From: VAXT01 sp963827725
Lineage (GTDB): Bacteria; Actinomycetota; Thermoleophilia; Gaiellales; Gaiellaceae
Length of the DNA stretch: 64,000 nt
Reading direction: 5' to 3'
Assembly: GCA_963827725.1 (NCBI GenBank)
Contig: CAWHBM010000001.1
Coordinates: forward strand, 496,001 to 560,000
The notes beneath the pieces were generated by a model. That model was not told the origin of the DNA. It made no database searches and worked only from the letters and a program-made list of their open reading frames with translations. Shown here piece after piece: positions 53,989-61,485 of the stretch; position 1 is the stretch's first letter; every line of letters begins with the position of its first letter. The position numbers were made by a program, and so were the translations under genes.

Positions 53989-54407
53989 GGGTTTGCGTCG
54001 GCGATGCGGCGCGCCTCGGCTTGCAGTAGCCGAAGCGTGACGGCGGGGTTGGCGAGCAGGAACGGGATGAGCGCTGCGCGGTCGATCACCGCGCAGCGCA
54101 GGGGCGTCCGGGCGACGACGCCGGCGCTCGCGGGCTCGTCGAGCAGCACCGAGATCTCGCCGAAGAACATGCCTGCATGCATGACGGCGATCTCCAGCTC
54201 GTCACGGATCAGGCCGGCTTCTCCCTCGAGGATCACGAAGAGGTCGGCGTTCTCGTCGCCCTCGGTCAGGATCCACGATCCCTCGTCGGCGCGCACGTCT
54301 CGCACCGTCCCCGCCAGGGCATCGAGCGCTTCGGCCGGCAAATCGGCGAAGAGGGCGAGCCGCCGCAGACTGTCGATGAGCGGCTGCGCCGAGGTGAGGT
54401 CGCTCAC
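53976..54407 (-). CDS. Cyclic-nucleotide-binding-domain protein
   Basis: A 143-residue stand-alone Crp-type domain: LALFADLPAEALDALAGTVR, GSWILTEGDENADLFVILEG, and MFFGEISVLLDEPASAGVVA RTP in the phosphate-binding cassette. No output domain. It resembles the CNBD protein at 47039-47494, including the LLxxEARRIxDxxxW C-terminal helix. It overlaps the GH15 start by 13 bases and follows the small membrane protein, within a run of genes starting with the flavoprotein at 56562. Confidence 0.87.
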   Translation of the reverse strand: MSDLTSAQPLIDSLRRLALFADLPAEALDALAGTVRDVRADEGSWILTEGDENADLFVILEGEAGLIRDELEIAVMHAGMFFGEISVLLDEPASAGVVARTPLRCAVIDRAALIPFLLANPAVTLRLLQAEARRIADANPWRA

Positions 54408-54425
54408 GAGCGCGCCAGACCCCCT

Positions 54426-55040
54426 TTAGCTGGGTGTCGGCGACGCGGGTGACTCGGCGGGGACGACTCGGTGCACGCTCGTGAGCGGGCGGGCGAGTTG
54501 CTGGTTCGGTACCGCGTGGGTCGAGGAGAACTCGCGCGTCAGCTTCCCTTCGGTGGCGCGGTCGTCGATCGCCGCGAGCACGGGGAGCGGCTGGTAGTCG
54601 GGTGCGACCGACCAGCCGACCTTGCGGAACTCACCGCCGTTCTCGATCCAGGAGAGCGAGAAGAGCGGCAGGATCACGATCTTCGTCGTGATCGCCATCA
54701 GCCAGCTAACCCAGTAGAGCGCGATCGGGCGCCAGTCGTCCCCGCCGAGGAAGGCGGTCGAGTCGCCGTAGGGCGCGTGCCCGGGCTTCAGCGTCTTGAC
54801 GAGGATGAAGAGAATCACGAACTCTCCGACCGCCAGCACGAAGGTCAGCCAGGGCGGCTGCCACTTGATCAGGTACGGGTAGACGACCGTGTCGAGGGCG
54901 ACGCCCATGAGCAGGTAGATCCCGATCGTGACGATCCAGCCCTCGTTCTGAGTGACGATGGAGAGGATCGTCGCCAGGATCGCCGGGCCGATCAGCGTGA
55001 CGACCCGCGTCTGCACACGGCCGAGGACGGTCGGGCACAT
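54426..55040 (-). CDS. Membrane protein of unknown function (204 aa)
   Basis: A 204-residue protein with about four membrane helices (VTLIGPAILATILSIVT, GWIVTIGIYLLMGVALDTVV, WLTFVLAVGEFVILFILVK, IALYWVSWLMAITTKIVILP) and a soluble C-terminal tail containing REFSSTHAVPNQQLARPLTS. The ATG at 55040 touches the edge of the 168-bp inverted repeat. I recognise no family. It lies between a flavoprotein and a CNBD gene on the same strand. Confidence 0.75.
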   Translation of the reverse strand: MCPTVLGRVQTRVVTLIGPAILATILSIVTQNEGWIVTIGIYLLMGVALDTVVYPYLIKWQPPWLTFVLAVGEFVILFILVKTLKPGHAPYGDSTAFLGGDDWRPIALYWVSWLMAITTKIVILPLFSLSWIENGGEFRKVGWSVAPDYQPLPVLAAIDDRATEGKLTREFSSTHAVPNQQLARPLTSVHRVVPAESPASPTPS

Positions 55041-55207
55041 TAGTGCCCGCTCCAGTAATTGAGCCCAGCTTCTGGGTCGCGAGCACCAAGCCAGAGGCCG
55101 CACTCGCCCGCGGCCAAGGCTAGAAGCCTTGGCAAGGGCGAGGGTGGGCTCTGGCGCCGCGTGATCGCGGGCCAGAAGCGGGCTTGGATTGCTGGAGGGG
55201 GCACTAA
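55040..55207. repeat. 168-bp imperfect inverted repeat filling an intergenic gap
   Basis: The ends are exact inverted repeats: TTAGTGCCC (55040-55048) and GGGCACTAA (55199-55207). The arms stay complementary inward with few mismatches (CTCCAG/CTGGAG, GCTTCTGG/CCAGAAGC, CCAGAG 55091-55096 with CTCTGG 55149-55154). A perfect centre follows: CTCGCCC/GGGCGAG, then GCCAAGGC-TAGAA-GCCTTGGC. The element fills the whole gap between the flavoprotein stop and the membrane-protein start, touching both codons. It could be a MITE-like insertion or a structured mRNA spacer. Confidence 0.8.
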
Positions 55208-56562
55208 GCGAGCTGCTCCTCTTTGCGGACGTTGCGCAGCACTCGGGCCGTCTCGTTCGAGAGCTTGACCTGCATGGCGAGCCGCGAGAGGAAACGGCGC
55301 GGCTTCGGCTGCTCCGCCTCGAAGCAATCGGCGACGAAACGCCGTCCGATGTACTTGAGCCCGGCGATCGTGTCGCCGTGCGTGATCACGGCGTTCGCGT
55401 GGATGCCCATGGCCGCCAGGCGCGAGTCGGGCCGGTCGAGGCCCGGGAGGCCGCAGTTGGACTGCAATTTCATCCGGCCGCCCTCGATCGGGACTTTGTA
55501 GAACTCGATCAGCCGTCGCAGCAGAGGCACGGAGAGCGCGGACTTGTTGAAGCCCGTGCCCGTGACGACACCGGTGACGTCGAGCCACCCGGGGTCCTCG
55601 CCGTGCTTGCTCATGATGTGCACCCGCAGGCCGAGCGGACCGGGCTCGATCTGGTCGATCTCGCCGATGATCTGCTCGAAGCGACCCTCTTCGCGGCCGG
55701 TGGCGATCTTCGAGTCCCAGCCGCGGCGGTGTGGCGCCGTTCCCTTGAGGATGCGGCCGAGGAACTCGATCCGCTGATCGAAGTCGAGCGCCTGGAAGGC
55801 ATCGATCCCGAGCGCCTCGAAGAAGCAGCGCGGGGTGTTCAGGTCCTGCTCGTCCGGGGCAGGGTTGCGGACGAGCGAGATGCACTTCGCGCCGATGTCG
55901 ATCGCGTTCGCCCACTCGTTGACGGAGGCGATCCCCGAACCGATCACGATGTAGCGGCCGTTGGGGTCGTACTGCTTCGGCGCGTATGCCTGGACGATCC
56001 GGTCGGCCAGGGCTGGATCCTGCCGCGCCTTTGCGAGCACGGGCGGGTAGGAGAGCGGGCCGTGGCCGCAGGCGAGCATGACGTGCTTCGCGCGGCCGAT
56101 GAACTGCGCGTCCTCGTCGAAGAGGACGAAATGAGGTGAGTCGCCGTTCGTCGCATTGGCACGTTGCAGCCAGCCGACCTTCGTGGGGTAGCGGTTGTCG
56201 TTCCAGCCGAGCCGCCGCGCGACGACGTTCGCCTCACCGAGAACATCCGGGACGCCCGGGTTGTACCGGCGCCGCGCCGATCGGACCAGCGGCTTGAAGC
56301 TCCGGCGCGACCAGGCTTCGAGCTCCGCGAACGTCGGCCAGTCGGCCGGCAGGAAGTGCGACTCTGATTCCGAGCGCAGGACGGTCTGCCCGAGGTTGAA
56401 GGCGAACTGCTGGTACGTCCCGACCGGGTTGCTGCTCGGGCCGAAGATCGTGATCTCGTGGGGGCGAAAGCCGAGGTAGACCGCGGTCGCGTAGACGATC
56501 AGCGAGCCGAAGCCGTCGCCGACGACCGCGATGGTCGAGTCACGAGGAGAAGAGACCGGCAT
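55204..56562 (-). CDS. FAD/NAD(P)-binding oxidoreductase, monooxygenase-like
   Basis: A 452-residue flavoprotein. The N-terminal FAD loop is STIAVVGDGFGSLIVYATAV and the second nucleotide loop is GRYIVIGSGIASVNEWANAI. Later come DVTGVVTGTGFNKSALSVPL and the C-terminal AMGIHANAVITHGDTIAGLK. The overall plan resembles FAD-dependent monooxygenases and lysine-N-hydroxylase-like proteins, but it diverges from known members and the substrate is unknown. ATG 56562 is chosen by the FAD loop; an ATG 11 codons earlier is possible. Its TAG lies inside the right end of the inverted repeat. Confidence 0.82.
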   Translation of the reverse strand: MPVSSPRDSTIAVVGDGFGSLIVYATAVYLGFRPHEITIFGPSSNPVGTYQQFAFNLGQTVLRSESESHFLPADWPTFAELEAWSRRSFKPLVRSARRRYNPGVPDVLGEANVVARRLGWNDNRYPTKVGWLQRANATNGDSPHFVLFDEDAQFIGRAKHVMLACGHGPLSYPPVLAKARQDPALADRIVQAYAPKQYDPNGRYIVIGSGIASVNEWANAIDIGAKCISLVRNPAPDEQDLNTPRCFFEALGIDAFQALDFDQRIEFLGRILKGTAPHRRGWDSKIATGREEGRFEQIIGEIDQIEPGPLGLRVHIMSKHGEDPGWLDVTGVVTGTGFNKSALSVPLLRRLIEFYKVPIEGGRMKLQSNCGLPGLDRPDSRLAAMGIHANAVITHGDTIAGLKYIGRRFVADCFEAEQPKPRRFLSRLAMQVKLSNETARVLRNVRKEEQLA

Positions 56563-56724
56563 CTCTGCGCAAGCGTACTTCCGTCGTGCGCGCATTTCTA
56601 GGTGAACCTGTCGCCGATCAGGCGGACCTGGCGCCGAGCGCCTAGACATCGCAACAAGATCGTCGTATGTTGCGCAATCGTCGCGAGCCTGCACAAAGCT
56701 GTCTCGTGAAGAGAGGCGTCTCCG

Positions 56725-59337
56725 GTGAGTAGCCAACCCCCCGCGGCCGAACCAGAGAACACAGACATCCAGCCCAAACGGTTGGCGGTCGGCTATGTGG
56801 CCGTGGTCGCATTCCTCATCGTGGCTGTGTCCGTGTCGATCTCAATCGGGTCGGAACGCGATCCCGCGCCCGCGATCGCCGGCTTCTACTCGTCGGAGTC
56901 AGCCTGCCTCGGCGACGACTTCAAGATCGAGCAATCGGGTCAGTTCGTCGACCTGAGCGGTAGCTCCAGCGGCAAGTTGCGACTGCAGGACGGCCGACTC
57001 GAGGGCACCGTCGACTGCGCGGACGGCGGCACGCAAGCAGCCGATCTCGGTTTCCAGGAGGAGGCCTTCAGCGGCACCGTCGGATCGGAGGAGGTCAGCG
57101 GCACGTTCGAAGAGGAACTTCCCGAGCCTGGAACCTCGACCAAGACGCCGGAAAAGCGGAGCGGCGAGGAGACCTTCGGCCGCTTGATGCTCGCGATCGC
57201 GGCCGTGATCCTCGCGGCGCGTCTAGTCGGCTCGCTCATCGCGAGGTTCAGCCAACCACGCGTGATGGGCGAGGTGCTCGCCGGCATCCTGCTCGGGCCG
57301 ACGTTGCTCGGAGCCGTCTGGCCGGAAGCGAAGGACTATCTCTTCCCGCCGGACATCATCCCGCTCCTCGCCGCCGGGGCTCAGATCGGCCTCGCCTTCT
57401 ACCTCTTCCTCGTCGGCATGGAGCTCGACCCCCGCATCCTCCGCCAGCGCATCGGCCAGGCAGCCTTCATCTCGAACACGAGCGTTGCGTTCCCGTTGGC
57501 GCTCGGCTTCCTGATTGCGATCCCGGTCTACGAGCTTCTCTCGCCTGACATTGACTACCTGCCGTTCGCGCTCTTCATGGGCGTCGCCATGTCGATCACC
57601 GCGTTCCCCGTGCTGGCCCGCATCCTGATCGAGCGCCGCATGCTGAGGCGCCCCGTGGGTGCCCTCTCGATGGCGGGTGCGGCGATCGACGACGTCACCG
57701 CCTGGTGCCTGCTCGCGCTCGCGACGGCCGTCACCGTCTCGGGCAGCAGCTCCGATGTCTTCCAGGTCATCGGCCTCGCAGTCCTCTTCACCGCGGGCAT
57801 GCTGATCGTCGGCAGAAGGCTCCTGGGGCGCGTGTCGAAGGCCTACGACGAGGTGGGCCAGGTGCCGGTCCTCTTGCTCGGCCTGATCTTCGTCGGCGTG
57901 CTGCTCTCGGCCTACGTCTCGCAGCAGATCGGCATCGCAGCGATCTTCGGCTCCTTCGTCATGGGGTTGATCATGCCGCGGCGGGCGGGCCTGACCGAGG
58001 ACGTCAGCAGCCGCTTCGAGAACTTCGTCGTCCTCGTCCTCCTCCCACTCTTCTTCGTCGTCACCGGTTTGAGGACCGAGGTGGGGTCGTTGAACCGGCC
58101 GATTCTCTGGGTGCTAACGCTGGTGCTGATCGCCGTCGCGATCGCGGGCAAGTTCCTCGGCGCGATGCTTTCGGCGCGCTTCAGCGGCTTCGGGCTACGC
58201 GACTCGGCCGCGATCGGGGCGCTGATGAACACACGCGGTCTGACGGAGCTGATCGTCCTGAACATCGGTCTCGAGCTTGGCGTCATCTCGACGCAGCTCT
58301 TCACGATGCTCGTGATCATGGCGCTCGTGACCACGTTCATGGCCGGCCCCATCTTGCGGCTCATCGACCCGCGCGAGGAGCTCTCCGATCCGGTCGAAGA
58401 GGAGCTGCGCCGCGCACGTCGTGCGACCACGGACAAGTTCGAGGTGCCCGCCCCGGCCAAGTCGATCATGGTCGCGCCGCAGGATCCGCTGAACGTCGAC
58501 GCGCTGCTCGAGCTCGCGGAGCCGCTCGCGAAGTCGACGCCGCCGCGCGAGATCATCATCGCCCAGGTCGTCATTCCGGATCGCTTCGTGACCGGTGTCG
58601 TGCGCGACGTCGAGCAGGCTGACTTGATCGAGGAAGGTCTGAACGAGAAGGCCCAGGCCCTGGTCGAGCGCGGTATCGCAGCTCGAGTCATCGCCTTCAA
58701 CACGGTTCTGCCTGGACAGGACTACGTGCGCCTCGCCTCGGAGGAGGAGGTCGATCTGATCATGCTCGACGGCCGCCGGCCGCTCCTCGGCGAAGGCGTT
58801 CCTCGTGGAGCCGTCGGGCAGGTGCTCGAGCAGGCCCCGTGTGACGTCGCGGTGCTCGTCGAGCGGCAGGACCAGCCGACGATCGACGCCGACCACCCGG
58901 TGATGGTCCCCTTCGGTGGCGGCGACCACGACTGGGCGGCGCTCGAGCTCGCGGCCTGGATCGCGTCCGCCAACGAGTCGCCGCTGAAGCTCATGGGCGC
59001 CGCCAACGGCAACGGGAAGGGCGACGCGAGTCGTGTCCTCGACTCCGCGTCGCTCGTCGTCCGCCAGCTCGCCGGGGTCGAGACAGAGTCGATGCTCGTC
59101 GACCTTGCGAACGGCGGGATCGTCACTGCGACCGAGGGCGCCGGCCTGCTCGTCGTCGGGCTCTCCGACCGCTGGAAGGACGAAGGCCTCGGGCCGGTAC
59201 GGGCAGCGATCGCGAAGTCCGCGACGGCGCCGATTCTCTTCGTTCGTCGAGGCATGCGCCCGGGCGCGCTCGCGCCACGCACTGGCGACATGACGAAGTT
59301 CGCGTGGTCCCGAGTAAGTCCCGGCGCCGGCCGGTAA
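56725..59337 (+). CDS. CPA2-type cation/proton antiporter with extra N-terminal domain and USP tail
   Basis: An 870-residue membrane protein. A first helix (YVAVVAFLIVAVSVSISIG, residues 24-42) is followed by an outside, acidic beta domain of about 85 residues with two Cys (SACLGDDFK, TVDCADGG). The antiporter core, residues about 150-545, has QPRVMGEVLAGILLGPTLLG, GMELDPRILRQ, SITAFPVLARIL, and ALMNTRGLTELIVLNIGLEL. The cytosolic part from about 590 resembles two universal-stress-protein-like domains (IIIAQVVIP, VVGLSDRWKDEGLGPVRAAI AKSATAPILFVRRG). It exchanges K+ or Na+ for H+, gated by a nucleotide or stress signal. Confidence 0.9.
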   Translation: MSSQPPAAEPENTDIQPKRLAVGYVAVVAFLIVAVSVSISIGSERDPAPAIAGFYSSESACLGDDFKIEQSGQFVDLSGSSSGKLRLQDGRLEGTVDCADGGTQAADLGFQEEAFSGTVGSEEVSGTFEEELPEPGTSTKTPEKRSGEETFGRLMLAIAAVILAARLVGSLIARFSQPRVMGEVLAGILLGPTLLGAVWPEAKDYLFPPDIIPLLAAGAQIGLAFYLFLVGMELDPRILRQRIGQAAFISNTSVAFPLALGFLIAIPVYELLSPDIDYLPFALFMGVAMSITAFPVLARILIERRMLRRPVGALSMAGAAIDDVTAWCLLALATAVTVSGSSSDVFQVIGLAVLFTAGMLIVGRRLLGRVSKAYDEVGQVPVLLLGLIFVGVLLSAYVSQQIGIAAIFGSFVMGLIMPRRAGLTEDVSSRFENFVVLVLLPLFFVVTGLRTEVGSLNRPILWVLTLVLIAVAIAGKFLGAMLSARFSGFGLRDSAAIGALMNTRGLTELIVLNIGLELGVISTQLFTMLVIMALVTTFMAGPILRLIDPREELSDPVEEELRRARRATTDKFEVPAPAKSIMVAPQDPLNVDALLELAEPLAKSTPPREIIIAQVVIPDRFVTGVVRDVEQADLIEEGLNEKAQALVERGIAARVIAFNTVLPGQDYVRLASEEEVDLIMLDGRRPLLGEGVPRGAVGQVLEQAPCDVAVLVERQDQPTIDADHPVMVPFGGGDHDWAALELAAWIASANESPLKLMGAANGNGKGDASRVLDSASLVVRQLAGVETESMLVDLANGGIVTATEGAGLLVVGLSDRWKDEGLGPVRAAIAKSATAPILFVRRGMRPGALAPRTGDMTKFAWSRVSPGAGR

Positions 59338-59388
59338 GCCTCCTTCAGGCGCTTGGAGTTCGCGGCCGGAGGGCCGTATGCTTGTCGC

Positions 59389-60249
59389 ATGGCCGTTTCC
59401 GGAGAGACCAAGCGGGAGCTCCAGCCGGGCGACACGCTCGGCGGCTACCGGCTCGAAGAGGCCCTCGGCGAGGGGGGAATGGGCCTCGTCTTCCGCGCCC
59501 TACGGGCCGAGGACGGCCGCGAGGTGGCATTGAAGGTGCTCAAGCTCGATCTCGCCGGTGACCTGGTCTTCCAGCATCGTTTCCGGCAGGAGGCTCGCGC
59601 TGCCGCCGAGGTGCACGACCCGCACCTCGTCCCCATCATCGAGGCTGCGGAGGCCGACGGGCGCCACTACCTGGCGGTCGACTACGTACCTGGCGGCTCG
59701 CTCGGCGATCGCCTCCAGGATTCGACGCCTCTCGAAGTCGCTGAGGTCGTACGGGTCGTTTCCGAGGTCGCCGCCGGGCTCGACGCGCTCCACCAAGCGG
59801 GCATCATCCACCGCGACATCAAGCCTGGAAACATCCTGTTTGCCGCCGACGGCACCGCGCTGCTGACCGACTTCGGTTTGGCCAAGGGGCCGGCGTACAC
59901 CGTGCTGACGAAGCCCGGGCAGGTGATGGGGACGCTCGACTACCTCGCGCCCGAGCTGATTCGCGGCGAGCCCGGGACGCCGCTCACCGACGTCTACGCG
60001 CTCGGCTGTCTTGCCTTCGAATGCGCGATCGGCAAGGCCCCTTTTGCCGACAAGGGCCTGTTCGAGGTCGGTCTCGCCCACCTGGAGGAGCCCCCGCCCG
60101 ACCCGTCTGCCGAGCGCCCGGGGCTCTCGCCCGGATTCGCGGCCGCCCTCTTGACTGCTCTGGAGAAAGACCCCGCACAGCGTCCCCCGAGCGCTGGAGC
60201 ATTCGCGAACCTGCTCCGGGGCGCACATGAGGAAGGGAGAACGTCATGA
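59389..60249 (+). CDS. Serine/threonine protein kinase
   Basis: A 286-residue soluble Hanks-type kinase. Gly loop LGEGGMGLVF, Lys in VALKVLKLD, catalytic loop IIHRDIKPGNILF, DFGLAKG and GTLDYLAPELIRGEPGTPLT. No membrane helix or PASTA sensor domain. ATG 59389 is used; a TTG-like extension upstream lacks support. Its last bases overlap the FHA gene (ATGA), which is its likely substrate or adaptor. Confidence 0.94.
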   Translation: MAVSGETKRELQPGDTLGGYRLEEALGEGGMGLVFRALRAEDGREVALKVLKLDLAGDLVFQHRFRQEARAAAEVHDPHLVPIIEAAEADGRHYLAVDYVPGGSLGDRLQDSTPLEVAEVVRVVSEVAAGLDALHQAGIIHRDIKPGNILFAADGTALLTDFGLAKGPAYTVLTKPGQVMGTLDYLAPELIRGEPGTPLTDVYALGCLAFECAIGKAPFADKGLFEVGLAHLEEPPPDPSAERPGLSPGFAAALLTALEKDPAQRPPSAGAFANLLRGAHEEGRTS

Positions 60250-60803
60250 CCGCTGCTCTCATCGTCAAAGAGGGACCGCTCGCCGGTCAGCGGCTCGAGC
60301 TCGACGGCGAGCTCGTGATCGGCAGGGAGGCCCCCGTTACGATCGAGGACTCCGAGCTCTCCCGCCGCCATGCGGCCGTTCGGCCGGTGATGGGCGGTTT
60401 CGAGGTCGAAGACCTGGGCTCACTGAACGGGACCTTCGTCAACGGCAGCCGGATCGACGTCCCGACACGCGTGAGCGGAGGCGACTCGATCAAGGTCGGA
60501 CAGAGCGTTCTGGAGCTCGAGGCCGCTGCTGCGGGTGCGCCCGCCACGGCCGCCTCGGCCGTTCCCGATCCCGTTCCCGCTCCAGGTCCAGCTCCCGCTC
60601 CCGCTTCGCCTGCCCCGGCCCCGGCCGTCACTCCGACCGGCTCAGGAGTGCCGGACGACCCGTTCGGGACGTATATGGCGCCTGAGAGCACGGGCCGCCG
60701 CCGCGGCATCGCGAGCCGGCAGCTCGGTCCGCTGCTTGCCTCGTGGGTAGCTGTCGTCGCAACCGCCGTCGCGCTGGCGATCTACTTCGCGAACTACAGC
60801 TGA
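60246..60803 (+). CDS. FHA-domain protein with C-terminal membrane anchor
   Basis: A 185-residue protein. The FHA domain is at residues 1-95 (LELDGELVIGREAPVTIEDS, ELSRRHAAVRPVMGGFEVED LGSLNGTFVNG). A Pro/Ala-rich linker of about 40 residues follows, and a C-terminal membrane helix (LLASWVAVVATAVALAIYFA). The FHA domain binds phosphothreonine; the DPFGTYMAPESTGRR region could be the kinase target. It is coupled to the kinase upstream by ATGA. Confidence 0.9.
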   Translation: MTAALIVKEGPLAGQRLELDGELVIGREAPVTIEDSELSRRHAAVRPVMGGFEVEDLGSLNGTFVNGSRIDVPTRVSGGDSIKVGQSVLELEAAAAGAPATAASAVPDPVPAPGPAPAPASPAPAPAVTPTGSGVPDDPFGTYMAPESTGRRRGIASRQLGPLLASWVAVVATAVALAIYFANYS

Positions 60804-60807
60804 GAAG

Positions 60808-61413
60808 CTAACGCGGGCTAGCCAGGGCCAGATAGAGGATCACGGCGAGGGCCGCGAGCACGAAGATTCCGATCGGTGCACCGCGCGCCTTGCCCTTGGT
60901 GTGCGTGTCCAGCAGGGCGGTCAGCGCACCGGAGCGCGCACTCTCCTCGAGCGCTTTCGCGGGAACGTAATCGGGCTCCGCCTCCTCGATCGCAAGGCTC
61001 GTAGGCACCTGACGGATCGTCGTCTGCCCAGCCCCAGCGTCCTCCGTGGGCAGTGGCCGAAATTGAGTCAGGCTCGCCGGGATTGCGCGGACGCTCGTCA
61101 AGCCCGCGGCAGCCTCGGCGGCCGGCCGCAGCTCGAGCAGGGTCACGCCGACGAGCAGCTGGCCCCCGGGCGCGAGGTGGGCGGGGTCGAAGATCTGGTC
61201 GCCGTCGACGAACGTGCCGTTCCGCGAGTCGAGGTCCTCGACGCGCGCGCCGTCGTCGACCGGAGTGACGCGCGTGTGGCGGCGGGAGACGAGCTCGTCC
61301 ATAGACAATGTCCCGCCGATTTCTGGATCGCGTCCGAGCTCCAGGGGGCCATTCAGCGGAATGCGTCGTCCTGCCTCGGGCCCTTCGACGATCTCGAGCA
61401 CGTATTCCGACAC
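60808..61413 (-). CDS. FHA-domain protein with C-terminal membrane anchor (second copy)
   Basis: A 201-residue protein with the same plan as its neighbour: FHA domain at residues 1-100 (LNGPLELGRDPEIGGTLSMD, ELVSRRHTRVTPVDDGARVE DLDSRNGTFVDG), a disordered linker of about 70 residues with repeated Thr-Ser (GQTTIRQVPTSLAIEE), and a final helix (APIGIFVLAALAVILYLALA). It is transcribed towards the first FHA gene and divergent from the kinase-ATPase gene, which share a short 72-base promoter region. Confidence 0.9.
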   Translation of the reverse strand: MSEYVLEIVEGPEAGRRIPLNGPLELGRDPEIGGTLSMDELVSRRHTRVTPVDDGARVEDLDSRNGTFVDGDQIFDPAHLAPGGQLLVGVTLLELRPAAEAAAGLTSVRAIPASLTQFRPLPTEDAGAGQTTIRQVPTSLAIEEAEPDYVPAKALEESARSGALTALLDTHTKGKARGAPIGIFVLAALAVILYLALASPR

Positions 61414-61485
61414 GTCTCCCTCCTAGGTTGGCAGTAGCGCGAGGGCTAGCATAGGCCAGGAGGTGGAGACGGCCAAACCCTCCCA

